64,000 nt of DNA from a marine gamma proteobacterium HTCC2148 (GCA_000156295.1 DS999226.1:22549-86548), one strand, 5' to 3'. Shown: positions 1 to 8,967, counted from the stretch's first letter. Program-made: numbers and translations. The notes: generated by a model from the letters alone, not told the origin.

Positions 1-445
1 GGGTCAGTTCCGAGGGCTTCAGCATGACTCGGTTACCCGCGGCGAAGGCGCCGATAGCGGGAGCAAACGCCAGCTGGAACGGAAAGTTCCAGGGCGAAAT
101 ATTGCCGACCACCCCCAGCGGCTGAAACTGTAGTTCCGCCCTGCCCCCGATCATGCGCATCATGAAAGGCGTTTTGCGGCGCTCGGGCTTCATCCACTGC
201 CGAATCTTGCGACGGGTCTCATTCACCTCCATGACGATGGTGGCGACGTCCGTTGCCAGGGTTTGGCCAGGGGGCCGGGCACCAAAATCCGCTTCCAGCG
301 CCTCGACAATCTGTTGCTTGTAGCGAACGTGAATGTCCTTCACGCGGTCGATCCGGTCGATCCGTATTTTCGCCGACGGGAAGCCATCGGCCAGGAATGC
401 CTGACGCTGGATATCGAGTAGGGTGCGCATGGGTGTAGTACTCAT
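1..445 (-). CDS. Coniferyl aldehyde dehydrogenase-like protein (N-terminal part, cut by window edge)
   Basis: Minus-strand reading frame starting at ATG 445-443 (protein begins MSTTPMRTLLDIQRQAF) and running open off the left edge, about 148 residues visible. The stretches GVVGNISPWNFPF and GNRVMLKPSELT are the conserved N-terminal NAD-binding signatures of the aldehyde dehydrogenase superfamily. The spacing and the MRMIGGRAELQFQPLGVVG context fit the coniferyl aldehyde dehydrogenase (CalB-like) branch, NAD(P)-dependent oxidation of aldehydes to acids in the cytoplasm. The catalytic Cys/Glu lie outside the window. It starts 7 bases after the stop of the upstream membrane protein gene, so the two are probably co-transcribed. 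Superfamily assignment is firm; substrate is inference. Confidence 0.85.
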   Translation of the reverse strand, partial: MSTTPMRTLLDIQRQAFLADGFPSAKIRIDRIDRVKDIHVRYKQQIVEALEADFGARPPGQTLATDVATIVMEVNETRRKIRQWMKPERRKTPFMMRMIGGRAELQFQPLGVVGNISPWNFPFQLAFAPAIGAFAAGNRVMLKPSELT

Positions 446-451
446 AACCGG

Positions 452-1177
452 CTAGCCTTCCACCTGATTTTTCATTGCAGCTTTGAAATTGAAAGCCATA
501 GCGATGACTGAAATCACCAGCAGAATGGAAGGGCTCAAGAAGTAATTGTTGATTGCGGCCGGCTCGATACCGCCAGCGAGCAGCAGGATGAACAAGCACT
601 GGTAAATGAGACCGAACAAGCCCAGTGTGACCGCCGAAATCTTTGCACTTTTCGATTTCCCATAAAGAGGAGCCATCACCAACAGCGCAAATATCCCATA
701 AAGCCAAAAACCCAGAAAATCGAAAGATGTATAGAGCGAAAAGGGGATCGACACGTTGAGAAGTAGCAGCAGAGTGTCAGACATCTGGGCACCCACCGCA
801 CCACTGGCCGCTGTTTCAGCCAACAAGGGAATTGTCCACACCGCCATAAACTTGGGAATAATGAAAGCGACAACGGACATCAGCACGACCATACCTGCAA
901 GCATTGCCCGCAGCGCATTTTCGACTCGAATCTGCCAGGCCATAGCAAAGAACACACCTGACAGCGTGAGCATTGCGACAATCTGGTTCAACCACCCCGC
1001 AATAAAGGCTCCTCTATTGGCATTCAGCCAGGCAATGCGGTCAGCGTGCTCTGCGTTGTATCCCTCCGGTGCATCCAGAGGCAAGAACAATGATACGACT
1101 GCCGTCGCAAGTACGAAGATGACGCACCAAAAACCAAAGCGGTTGATTTGATAGTCGAGCGAAATGCCATTTTTCAA
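452..1177 (-). CDS. Multi-spanning inner-membrane protein of unknown function
   Basis: 241 residues with about six hydrophobic segments (roughly residues 13-32, 58-80, 90-112, 135-170, 180-205 and 215-232); no family recognised. The start is TTG (1177-1175), chosen because GGAGA lies eight bases upstream and no in-frame ATG gives a better arrangement. This TTG overlaps by four bases (TTGA) the stop of the reconstructed TetR reading frame in front of it, implying ancestral translational coupling tetR - membrane protein - aldehyde dehydrogenase. A role in uptake or tolerance of the dehydrogenase substrate is only guessed from position. Confidence 0.7.
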   Translation of the reverse strand: MKNGISLDYQINRFGFWCVIFVLATAVVSLFLPLDAPEGYNAEHADRIAWLNANRGAFIAGWLNQIVAMLTLSGVFFAMAWQIRVENALRAMLAGMVVLMSVVAFIIPKFMAVWTIPLLAETAASGAVGAQMSDTLLLLLNVSIPFSLYTSFDFLGFWLYGIFALLVMAPLYGKSKSAKISAVTLGLFGLIYQCLFILLLAGGIEPAAINNYFLSPSILLVISVIAMAFNFKAAMKNQVEG

Positions 1178-1586
1178 GAGTTTTCTCCATATGTTATTTC
1201 TACAAATTTCAGCATCGTCTTGCGAACCTCAGATCGGAAACCAGCGGCTCTACCTGCTCCAATAGCCCACAGTTTTGGCCACAGCTTGTCTCCGAACAAA
1301 GCATCTTCAGTGACAACCGTATCTGTGAGCATAAACTCCATAATTTCAGTAACACTCGCGGAGCCGAGCTAGAGATCCTGACCTTCGAACGCTTCGCGAT
1401 GTACTTATCGATATAGCCCACGATGCAACGGAGTAACTCTTCCCAGGTACGGAAGTGATATTGAAGCGCACCCAACTTCATGCCGCTGGCCCGCGCCAGA
1501 GAACGCGCCCTCGGGCTCGAATAGCCCTCGTCAGCAGTAGCTTCAATTCCCGTTTGCAAGGTCTCTTGCTTGCGTTCGGCCGTCAT
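1174..1586 (-). pseudogene. TetR-family regulator, broken by a frameshift and a stop
   Basis: ATG at 1586-1584 is preceded by GAGGAA. Residues 1-60 form a typical TetR N-terminal helix-turn-helix (segments SLARASGMKLGALQYHF). After IAKR the frame is lost: the adjacent frame continues as FEGQDL, then TAG at 1371-1369, then LGSASVTEIMEFMLTDTVV and DALFGDKLWPKLWAIG, which is normal TetR ligand-domain sequence, ending at TGA 1176-1174. So at least two lesions are present: a one-base shift near 1386-1391 and an in-frame TAG. Even repaired it would be about 137 residues, against the usual 190-200, so part of the C-terminal domain is probably lost too. It is divergent from the 1667 flavoprotein, with palindromes between. 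An intact but shortened DNA-binding fragment of about 125 residues could still be made. Confidence 0.75.
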
Positions 1587-1604
1587 AAAATCGCTTTCCT
1601 CAAT

Positions 1605-1647
1605 TTGACATGTCAAGCGACATGCTAGAACATGTCATATGACATGT
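1605..1647. promoter_or_regulatory. Cluster of palindromes, probable TetR operators
   Basis: TTGACATGTCAA (1605-1616) is a perfect 12-base palindrome. GACATG and CATGTC arms surround CTAGAA (1619-1636). ACATGTCATATGACATGT (1630-1647) is a perfect 18-base palindrome. All share the half-site GACATGT and lie between the divergent tetR remnant and the flavoprotein gene. That placement is classic for autoregulating TetR proteins, although the regulator here is damaged. Confidence 0.7.
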
Positions 1648-1666
1648 AAAGTATTTAGGATCACAG

Positions 1667-3586
1667 ATGGTTAGACCAGTAACTCGTCGGGATTTTTTGA
1701 ATGGTGTTGCGACTGGCGCAGGAGGCTTGCTATTACAGGGTTATAGCGGCACCGGGGCCCGAGCAGCCCAGTCAGGGCCAACCATGCTCAGTGACTCATT
1801 ATCCGCCAGCTACTACCCCCCTACCCTGACCGGTATGCGAGGCAGCCACGATGGGTCTTTCGAAGTCGCTCATGCACTGGCCTGGCGCGGAGAAAAGCCG
1901 TCCCAATACCAAATACTGGACGAACACTATGACCTGGTAGTAGTCGGCGCAGGCATGAGCGGCCTGGCCGCTGCCAGGTATTACCAACAGAAAATGGGAC
2001 CCAAGGCCAGGATTCTGATTCTCGACAATCACGACGACTTTGGTGGCCACGCCAAACGCAACGAGTTTCACCAGAACGGCAGGATGATGTTGAGTCTGGG
2101 CGGTGCCCAGAACCTGGAAAGTCCCAGCGGTTACAGCAAGGCAGCCTCCAACCTGATGGTGGACATCGGTATCGACGATCAATTTGTTGCCAGCATGGCC
2201 GTGAACACACCACCTGGCCAGTTTCTGGCAGGCGATATGAATGCACCCAACGGCGTCTCGCTCCCGGGCCCCGACGGCCATGCGACACTGGCCGGTAACT
2301 GGTTAGCCATGATGTACGGCGGCGAAGGTTACGAGGACTATATACGCAAACTGCCTATCCCAAGCAGCGAACAGGACAAGTTCATCGACTTCTTCGGCGG
2401 CAAGCGTGACTTTACCGACGACTTGTCACTCACCGAAACGTGGGAGTACATCAACACGGTCAGCTACAACCGGTTCCTGCTCGATCGCGTCAAGCTCGAC
2501 GAAACATCTCTGCCGGTAATGAATGCCATGCTGGTCCACCTCACGGGCATGTCCGGCTGGAATCTCAGTGCGCTGGAAGGTATCACCCAGGGTGGTCCAG
2601 GCATCAAGTCTCTGGGCTGGCTGGGTCGGACATCTGCATCCATTGCCGGTGCATTCCTGGACAGCCTGCTAAACGTCAAAATGTTTCCCGATGGTAATGC
2701 CTCAGTGGCGCGCCTTATCGTGCAGAAACTCGTTCCTGCGGTAGCGCCAGATATGCAGGGTCCAAAGGACGTTGCCATCGCGCGATTTAACTACGATGCA
2801 CTGGATCGCGCAAACCAGGCCACCCGCATTCGCTTAAACAGCACCGTGGTGGGTGTGCGAGAGATCGGTGGGAAGCACGTAGAGGTCGACTACGTGCAAA
2901 AGGGCCAGGCATTGCGCGTTACAGCTGACCACTGTGTCATGGCCTGCTACAACGCGCTGATACCGCACCTTTGCTCGGAAATGCCGAAGGCCCAGAAAGA
3001 AGGCCTTCGCTACGGTGTAAAAACCCCCTTCGTGTATGCCAACGTGCAACTGGAAAATGGGCAGGCCTACGAAAAGTTGGGCGCGCAAATGTTCCAATGC
3101 CCCCACGATCCGTTTCAATGGGTGAGCAGTGCCCCCGGCATGAGCGTCGGCGGTTATGAGCCTCCCCGGGGACCGGATGACCCGATGGTGGTCTTCATGA
3201 TGAACTCCCCCATGACCGAGGGACAGGAACAGGGTTCCGGGCGCGACCAACTGCGCATGGGGCGCCACCGTGTCTACAGCACCCCCTTTGCCGCTTACGA
3301 GCAGCAGATTCGAGATCAGCTGCAATCCATGCTGGGCCACCACGGCTTTGAGCACGAACGGGATATTCGCGCGATTACCGTCAACCGTATTCCTCACGGC
3401 TACGCCTATCCCTACCTCTCCCTGGACGACCCCGACTGGGAAAAAGGCGAGGCACCCCACGAAATTGGCCGCGCCCAATTCGGGCGTATCTCTATTGCCA
3501 ATACCGACTCCGAAGCCATCGCACTTATGGATGCCGCCTTTGATGCGGCCTGGCGGGCAATTGAGGAGCAGACCGCCGGTAAATGA
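1667..3586 (+). CDS. Tat-exported FAD oxidoreductase, spermidine dehydrogenase-like
   Basis: 639 residues; ATG preceded by AGGA at 1657-1660. The N-terminus carries a twin-arginine signal (VTRRDFLNGVATGAGGLLLQG, shown in part: RRDFL) predicting folded export to the periplasm. Residues 89-100 (DLVVVGAGMSGL) form the dinucleotide-binding GxGxxG fold, followed by the acidic end of strand 2 (LILDNHDDFGGHAKR). The overall length and this motif set match the Pseudomonas-type spermidine dehydrogenase family of NAD(P)-binding-8 flavoproteins, which oxidise amines. The true substrate is not shown. It stands alone, divergent from a broken tetR, and may be expressed constitutively if the repressor is lost. 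After the stop begins a 0.9 kb gene-poor stretch. Confidence 0.8.
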   Translation: MVRPVTRRDFLNGVATGAGGLLLQGYSGTGARAAQSGPTMLSDSLSASYYPPTLTGMRGSHDGSFEVAHALAWRGEKPSQYQILDEHYDLVVVGAGMSGLAAARYYQQKMGPKARILILDNHDDFGGHAKRNEFHQNGRMMLSLGGAQNLESPSGYSKAASNLMVDIGIDDQFVASMAVNTPPGQFLAGDMNAPNGVSLPGPDGHATLAGNWLAMMYGGEGYEDYIRKLPIPSSEQDKFIDFFGGKRDFTDDLSLTETWEYINTVSYNRFLLDRVKLDETSLPVMNAMLVHLTGMSGWNLSALEGITQGGPGIKSLGWLGRTSASIAGAFLDSLLNVKMFPDGNASVARLIVQKLVPAVAPDMQGPKDVAIARFNYDALDRANQATRIRLNSTVVGVREIGGKHVEVDYVQKGQALRVTADHCVMACYNALIPHLCSEMPKAQKEGLRYGVKTPFVYANVQLENGQAYEKLGAQMFQCPHDPFQWVSSAPGMSVGGYEPPRGPDDPMVVFMMNSPMTEGQEQGSGRDQLRMGRHRVYSTPFAAYEQQIRDQLQSMLGHHGFEHERDIRAITVNRIPHGYAYPYLSLDDPDWEKGEAPHEIGRAQFGRISIANTDSEAIALMDAAFDAAWRAIEEQTAGK

Positions 3587-3759
3587 GCAGACCAAAGCTT
3601 GGAAGAAGTTCGGTGTTCGGTTTGGAGAAGCGCTTACAATTCTTTGGCTTACGCACAGGAAGCAGCGAAATCGATCTGGTGGAGGTTCGGGATAGTCTCG
3701 GTTGGTGCGGCGCCGTGCCCTACCCCAGTTTTTTCTCCCAATTCTTAATGGCCTTACTG

Positions 3760-4177
3760 CTGGCAACCTGCCTCCTCCCCCTACTCCTAAGCCGCAGGTC
3801 GGCCGTTCGAATCGGCGGGGCCGCCGAGGCTCAGGCCGGCCAATTCCTATAGATTCATGAGTTCTAGAGACTGCATCTGCCACCTTTGTGGGCGGGAACG
3901 GTGAAGGATTGTCGGTGGGTGGCGGATCGCTTTTCTGGACACAATGATGCGTCTCTCGGCGAGTAGATCTTCGATGTCTCGATGGCTAAGGCTAAATCGA
4001 TAGTAGAGCCAGACTGCGTAGCTGATGATGTCTGGGGGCCGCCTAGGTGTGGAAATCGGTGGCGCTTATATAGCCATCAACAGAGTCTACCAATTTCGGG
4101 GAGTTAAGTTGGCGATACTCTTGTAAGTATTCATGCGCCGATTCTACCGGTTTGCGGCACTTAACTTGGCAGTTTCA
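3760..4177 (-). mobile_element. Degenerate IS6-like remnant with two terminal ends
   Basis: The segment 3881-4075 in reverse complement resembles the IS6 transposase N-terminus seen intact at 9164-9415 (the SHRDIEDLLAERG region), full of substitutions and with no open frame. Two copies of the element end follow each other: GAGTTAAGTTGGCGATACTC (4101-4120) and CACTTAACTTGGCAGTTTC (4159-4177), with ATTCATGCGCCGATTCTA between. The block 3771-3900 is similar to 17808-17930. The rest of the 3587-4495 interval holds no convincing gene. Confidence 0.6.
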
Positions 4178-4388
4178 TAACATGAGCTTTGCGGACTGAA
4201 ATTGCAATTTGCAATGCTTAAAAAATTCCATTTTGCAACATAATTGTCGGGCGCTTCTACTCTGTGACAGACATGTTAATAGAGAAATATTCCTTAAAGG
4301 CTTTTTCTCTTATTTTCATAAGCTTGCCCGGCCATCAAAATTATTTTCACTATGAAATTGTGTGGCATCAAACTTGCATCGTTAGTGA

Positions 4389-4406
4389 ACATTAGTTTGC
4401 TAATGT
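4389..4406. promoter_or_regulatory. Inverted repeat ACATTAG-TTTG-CTAATGT
   Basis: A perfect 7-base arm inverted repeat with a 4-base spacer lies about 90-120 bases ahead of the MetA-like gene, in an AT-rich stretch. It may be the operator for a regulator such as the TetR protein encoded at 8254. No poly-T follows, which argues against a terminator. Confidence 0.35.
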
Positions 4407-4495
4407 GAGTTAGGGTCGTAGCTCTTACCCCATCTCAAGACGCGTGTGCAGTTGGCGATTCCAACAAACAGCGGGATCAAGCAACACACAATCGT

Positions 4496-5479
4496 GTGGG
4501 TTCTAATCAGAGGCGTAGTTTTGTGCGTATTGTTGTACTTTATCTCCTAAGCGCGTTTACGCTGGCTGGCAATGTCCAGGCGAGAGAGATGGGCCATTAC
4601 GCACCCGGGGTCGCTAACATAAGGGACTTGGCTGTTCCGGCTCAGCCCGGCATGTATTTCGTGCAGTACAACACGTACTACGAGGCCGACACTTACAGAG
4701 ACGTCCGCGGCGATAACGTCAAGACACTCCCCGGGCCCCTTGGAATTCGACTAGATACTAAAGTCAATTTGCTGGCAGTGACACCGGTGTTTGTTTGGTC
4801 AACCGACATCAACGTGCTGGGCGCGAACTATGCGTTCTACATAGCGCCCTCGGCTAGCACGACTTCGCTCGCCGCTAAACTTGACGGCCTGGAGAACAGT
4901 TTCAAAGCCGATACCGAAGCCAGTGGCCTTGGCGATACCTTGATTCAGCCATTATGGCTGGGATGGCGCGATACGCATTACGATATCGCCCTTGGTACCG
5001 GGGTATACCTACCGACAGGCAAGTATGACGCTGGCGACAATGACAACGTCGGGTTAGGCTTTTATACCGGGCAGGTACAGCTATCCAGCTATTACTATCT
5101 GGATGACACTCAGGCATCTGCGTTTATGCTTACTGCCACTTATGAAACACACAGCGAAAAAGATGGCACCGACGTCACGCCGGGAGATCACCTCACATTA
5201 GAGTACGGTTTCAGCCAATATCTGACCGATCGACTTGAAGTGGGTATTGCCGGATTCAGTCAGTGGCAGGTCGGGAGAGATTCACGCCCGGCAGGGCCCC
5301 TGGAGCTGGACCCTGATGCCAAAGGGGAGGTACGCGCACTGGGTGCACAGGTCGCCTATTGGCTCACGCCAAGACTTAATTTTTCCCTAAAATATATGAA
5401 AGAGACGCACGCCAAAGCGCGTTTCGAAGGTGACTGGCTTTCTTTCAATTTAACCTTTACCCCTTTACCAATGTTTTAG
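4496..5479 (+). CDS. Outer-membrane MetA-pathway (phenol degradation) family protein
   Basis: 327 residues with a signal peptide (IVVLYLLSAFTLAGNVQA) and a beta-rich remainder ending in phenylalanine (LTFTPLPMF), typical of an outer-membrane barrel. Segments such as GLGDTLIQPLWLGWRDTHYDIALGTG and YLPTGKY match the Phenol_MetA_deg family (PF13557), thought to be channels for aromatic or hydrophobic compounds. The start is uncertain: GTG 4496, or GTG 4523 which has AGAGG ten bases upstream and places the signal peptide directly at the N-terminus. It is followed by the sulfatase gene after 128 bases, so the pair may supply entry and periplasmic desulfation of one substrate (inference). Confidence 0.75.
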   Translation: MGSNQRRSFVRIVVLYLLSAFTLAGNVQAREMGHYAPGVANIRDLAVPAQPGMYFVQYNTYYEADTYRDVRGDNVKTLPGPLGIRLDTKVNLLAVTPVFVWSTDINVLGANYAFYIAPSASTTSLAAKLDGLENSFKADTEASGLGDTLIQPLWLGWRDTHYDIALGTGVYLPTGKYDAGDNDNVGLGFYTGQVQLSSYYYLDDTQASAFMLTATYETHSEKDGTDVTPGDHLTLEYGFSQYLTDRLEVGIAGFSQWQVGRDSRPAGPLELDPDAKGEVRALGAQVAYWLTPRLNFSLKYMKETHAKARFEGDWLSFNLTFTPLPMF

Positions 5480-5607
5480 TGATGACAGACATGAAACATT
5501 TACACGCACAGCCTTGTGACAATTCAGTTAAGACAACGGCACAAAAATTATCAGTAAATAAAAGCAGCACAACAGTAACTTGGTAGCAATTAAGTCAGGA
5601 GAGTGAC

Positions 5608-7956
5608 ATGAAATTTGGAAATATAGTTCGAGCTACGCTGGGGTTTTTGCCTCTGATCAGTTTCTCGATGGTCAGCCAATCGAATGAGGTTGATAGAACA
5701 CATCTGCCGATCGCAGAACCTGATCCGCCCAAGTTTAAGGAGCTCGACGTTCGCAGTGTCGAGGCGCCGCCATTGTTCAACGTCGAGGCGCCAGAGGGTG
5801 CACCGAATGTCATTATTGTGTTAATTGATGACGTCGGCTTTGGTGCGACCACCCCATTTGGTGGTCCCATTAATACACCGACGATGGATCGCTTGGCTGC
5901 GGGCGGCTTGCGCTATAACAACTTTCACACGACGGCGCTCTGCTCACCAACACGGAACGCGCTGAAGACCGGTCGGAACCATCACCAGACCAATACCGGC
6001 TCCATCATGGAGAGCGCGACAGGGTTTCCGGGGAACACCGGAAAAATTCCTAACCGAGTTGCGCCGGTGGCCGAAATGATGCGCCTCAATGGTTACAGCA
6101 CGGGCGCCTTTGGTAAGTGGCACGAGACTGCCGCGTGGGAAACCAGTGTCTCCGGTCCGTTTGACCGTTGGCCGACGCATTCAGGTTTCGACAAGTTTTA
6201 TGGCTTTATTGGGGGTGAGACCGATCAGTGGTACCCGCTGGTTTACGATGGTGTGACCCGCGTTAATCCGCCCCACGTCGAGGGTTATCACTTTACCGAC
6301 GACATGACGGATCAGGCGATTGGCTGGATGAAGGCGCAGCAGTCTATGACGCCCGACAAGCCCTTCTATATGTACTTTGCGACGGGTGCAGTGCACGCGC
6401 CGCACCATGTGCCCAAAGAGTGGGCCGACAAGTACAAAGGTCAGTTCGATAAGGGCTGGGATCAGGTCCGCACTGAGACCGTAGCCAAGCAAAAAGAGAT
6501 GGGCATAATTCCTGAAGCGACTCAGCTGGCCGGTCGCCCAGAAGATTTGAGTGCTTGGGAAGATCTACCTGAAGATCATCGTAAGCTCTTTGCGCGTCAG
6601 GCCGAGGTCTTTGCCGGATTCATGGAACACACAGACGTGAATATCGGCCGACTGGTTGATGCGGTAGAGGCGATTGGCGAGCTGGACAATACCATCATCA
6701 TTTACATTGCGGGTGATAACGGCACCAGTGCAGAAGGTGGTTTCATCGGCATGTATAACGAGATGACCTACTTCAACCAGGTGGAGGAAAAGGTCGAAGA
6801 TCTTTTGCCGCGTCTTGACGAGTGGGGCGGCGAATATACTTTTCCGCATATGTCAGCAGGATGGGCGGTGGCCTTTGATGCACCGTTTAAGTGGACCAAG
6901 CAGGTTGCTTCCGACTTTGGCGGCACCCGCAACGGCATGATCGTTCACTGGCCTGAGGGTATCGACAGTCAGGGTGAGATTCGTAGCCAGTTTTCTCATG
7001 TGATCGATATTGCGCCAACCATTCTTGAGGCTGCCAACCTGCCGGAGCCCAAAAGCGTCAATGGAACGGTTCAGGAACCCATGGCAGGTACCAGCCTCAT
7101 GTATAGCTTGAATGATGCTGATGCCCCTGAGCAGCACACACTTCAGTACTTTGAGATGTTCGGTAACCGAGCGTTGTATCAAGATGGTTGGTTTGCCCGC
7201 GTGTTGCACCGCGCACCGTGGCAGACGGGTCAACAGAAGCCGCTTGAGGATGACGTTTGGGAGCTTTACAACGCGAAGGAAGACTTCAGCTTGGTGAATA
7301 ACCTAGCGAATCAGTACCCTGAGCGTGTGGCGGCGATGGAAGCGCTCTTCATGGAGGAAGCTGAAAAATACAACGTGCTGCCGATCGACGATCGTACCGT
7401 AGAACGTATGAATCCAGCTATCGCAGGACGCCCTGATTTGATGGGCGACCGTAAGTCACTCACGCTGTACGACGGTATGAATGGCATGTTGGAGAATGTG
7501 TTCATGAACTCCAAGAACAAGTCGAAGAGCATTACCGCAGAAGTAGAAGTCGACAAAGGTACGACGGGCGTGATCCTGACTCAGGGTGGCCGCTTTGGTG
7601 GCTGGTCGCTTTACATGAAAGATGGCCGACCGATTTACACCTACAACTTCCTCGGCCTTGAGCGATTCACGGTTGCGGCGAAGAAGCCGATCCCTCCAGG
7701 CCCGGCAACCATTGTCATGGACTTCGACTACGACGGTGGCGGCTTGGGCAAAGGCGGTGACGCAACCATTTCTGTGAACGGCAAAAAGGTGGCGTCTGGC
7801 AGAATTGGCCGCACACAGCCCCTGATCTTCTCCGCTGACGAGACAGCGGATGTGGGTCTTGATAACCAGACACCGGTTGCCGATGATATTGGCGTAGGGC
7901 CTGTGGCAACCAGGTTTAGCGGGACCATTAACAAGGTAGTGCTGGAGATTGAGTGA
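5608..7956 (+). CDS. Exported type I arylsulfatase (782 residues)
   Basis: ATG preceded by CAGGAG. A signal peptide (residues 1-25) leads into an alkaline-phosphatase-fold sulfatase: IVLIDDVGFG gives the first metal aspartates (D74, D75), and CSPTR at 112-116 is the CxPxR site whose cysteine is converted to formylglycine. GKWHE (about 170), HAPHH and the later GDNGTSAEG supply further active-site residues. At about 780 residues it is much longer than AtsA-type enzymes (about 535). The extra C-terminal 200 residues form a beta-rich module (FGGWSLYMKDGRPIYTYNF) found in large arylsulfatases of marine bacteria. It hydrolyses sulfate esters in the periplasm; substrate unknown. No formylglycine-generating enzyme gene is nearby. 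Confidence 0.88.
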   Translation: MKFGNIVRATLGFLPLISFSMVSQSNEVDRTHLPIAEPDPPKFKELDVRSVEAPPLFNVEAPEGAPNVIIVLIDDVGFGATTPFGGPINTPTMDRLAAGGLRYNNFHTTALCSPTRNALKTGRNHHQTNTGSIMESATGFPGNTGKIPNRVAPVAEMMRLNGYSTGAFGKWHETAAWETSVSGPFDRWPTHSGFDKFYGFIGGETDQWYPLVYDGVTRVNPPHVEGYHFTDDMTDQAIGWMKAQQSMTPDKPFYMYFATGAVHAPHHVPKEWADKYKGQFDKGWDQVRTETVAKQKEMGIIPEATQLAGRPEDLSAWEDLPEDHRKLFARQAEVFAGFMEHTDVNIGRLVDAVEAIGELDNTIIIYIAGDNGTSAEGGFIGMYNEMTYFNQVEEKVEDLLPRLDEWGGEYTFPHMSAGWAVAFDAPFKWTKQVASDFGGTRNGMIVHWPEGIDSQGEIRSQFSHVIDIAPTILEAANLPEPKSVNGTVQEPMAGTSLMYSLNDADAPEQHTLQYFEMFGNRALYQDGWFARVLHRAPWQTGQQKPLEDDVWELYNAKEDFSLVNNLANQYPERVAAMEALFMEEAEKYNVLPIDDRTVERMNPAIAGRPDLMGDRKSLTLYDGMNGMLENVFMNSKNKSKSITAEVEVDKGTTGVILTQGGRFGGWSLYMKDGRPIYTYNFLGLERFTVAAKKPIPPGPATIVMDFDYDGGGLGKGGDATISVNGKKVASGRIGRTQPLIFSADETADVGLDNQTPVADDIGVGPVATRFSGTINKVVLEIE

Positions 7957-7976
7957 GGGCATCAACCGCTGTCGTT

Positions 7977-8014
7977 ATCAGGGGCGTGGATGAAAGCCGC
8001 GTCCCTGATGTTTT
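7977..8014 (+). terminator. Rho-independent terminator after the sulfatase
   Basis: ATCAGGGGCGTGG pairs with CCGCGTCCCTGAT (two G-U pairs) around a short loop and is followed by GTTTT, 20 bases after the sulfatase stop. Confidence 0.7.
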
Positions 8015-8253
8015 GACCTAGCTGTGTGTAGGGATGAACCAACGTGACTGTCCTCTCAACCAGGTTACAGACTAGCAGCACTGGCTTGCCAGATCCGCGA
8101 GTGTGCTGATTGCACCATAGCATGTTGGGATAGCAACCAACGCGGCTCGTGATGATTTACAATACTCCACTTGAGCCGGGCTTTTGGTGGTTACAGCTGA
8201 TGTTTGGTCGACACTATGCCCAAGCGCCTCGAGGCAGATGTAGGAAATGAGAA

Positions 8254-8853
8254 GTGGTTGCCAAAACTAGAGCGAGCCGAACACCCGCCAGAAAGCCGGG
8301 CATCGAGCGTTATAACCGGATCACGGAGAGCGCCGAATCTCTTATTATTGAGAACCAATCGCCAGAGCCGCTTACGCTGATGGCGATTGCCGACAGAGCC
8401 GAGGTTCCTCGGGTTTCTCTTTATCACTTTTTTGACTCTGTAGAGGCACTTACTGATGCGCTCTACGCTCGTGGCGTTGAAAAAATGATGGCCCACGTGA
8501 CTGAGCTGGCAGAGTCTTCAGATTGGCGCCAGTTGATGACTGAAGCTTTGAGTAAATCACGAGACTTCTACAATAATAACCCTGTAGAGATGATCCTGGC
8601 TTTATCACCCAGGTCAATTTCGAAAGTTGTCAGTTTGAATAAAACTATCGGCAGGGATGTGCATGCGCTTCTCGTCGAGCGTGCAAACGTATCCAAAGCC
8701 CCCAAGGTCGGTAAGTGCTGCGAAATTGCCGTCGATATTGCAGATGCTGTTTGGCGAAAGTCATTTTTCGAACACGGAAAAATCACGCCGATGTATCACA
8801 GGGAGGCCACCGCTGCAGTCCTTCTTTATCTTGAGAGGGTTTTGGCAACTTAA
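8254..8853 (+). CDS. TetR/AcrR-family transcriptional regulator
   Basis: 199 residues. The start is GTG with AGGAAA eight bases upstream; the nearby ATG is out of frame. The N-terminal helix-turn-helix reads LTLMAIADRAEVPRVSLYHFF, after a basic tail (AKTRASRTPARK). The C-terminal ligand domain is helical and unassigned. As the only intact regulator in the 4-9 kb block it may control the MetA-like and sulfatase genes, but this rests on position only. It is convergent with the Nif11-like mini-gene, one base apart. Confidence 0.85.
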   Translation: MVAKTRASRTPARKPGIERYNRITESAESLIIENQSPEPLTLMAIADRAEVPRVSLYHFFDSVEALTDALYARGVEKMMAHVTELAESSDWRQLMTEALSKSRDFYNNNPVEMILALSPRSISKVVSLNKTIGRDVHALLVERANVSKAPKVGKCCEIAVDIADAVWRKSFFEHGKITPMYHREATAAVLLYLERVLAT

Positions 8854-8854
8854 C

Positions 8855-8947
8855 TCACTGAAGTCTGCCAGCGGCCTCAAGTATCTCAGCGAGTTCTTTA
8901 TCCTTTTTTGCTTTCTTGATTAACGCCTTCGCATTCTCAATTGACAT
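8855..8947 (-). CDS. Tiny Nif11-like leader peptide ORF (30 residues)
   Basis: Minus-strand ORF with a perfect Shine-Dalgarno AGGAGG (8954-8959) six bases before ATG 8947-8945; a second ATG lies directly upstream at 8950. The product starts MSIENAKALIKKAKKDKELA and ends EILEAAGRLQ. The pattern SIENAKALIKK...DKELAEIL is that of the first helices of the Nif11 domain (PF07862), which also serves as leader of nitrile-hydratase-like/Nif11 RiPP precursors. Family members are usually 60 or more residues, so this one is cut after the second helix and has no core peptide. No modification enzyme is adjacent. Its promoter would lie in IS91-like remnant DNA. The ribosome site is the strongest evidence that it is translated. 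Confidence 0.5.
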   Translation of the reverse strand: MSIENAKALIKKAKKDKELAEILEAAGRLQ

Positions 8948-8967
8948 CATCTACCTCCTGATTATTG

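Noticed and set aside
2834..3883. 349-codon open frame on the minus strand
   Set aside because: It lies antisense to the Tat flavoprotein gene, has no recognisable family, and its sequence is the low-complexity shadow expected opposite a coding frame of this composition.
8855..8947. Full RiPP biosynthetic cluster around the Nif11-like peptide
   Set aside because: No lanthionine synthetase, radical SAM, YcaO or peptidase-transporter gene within several kb, and the peptide lacks a core region.
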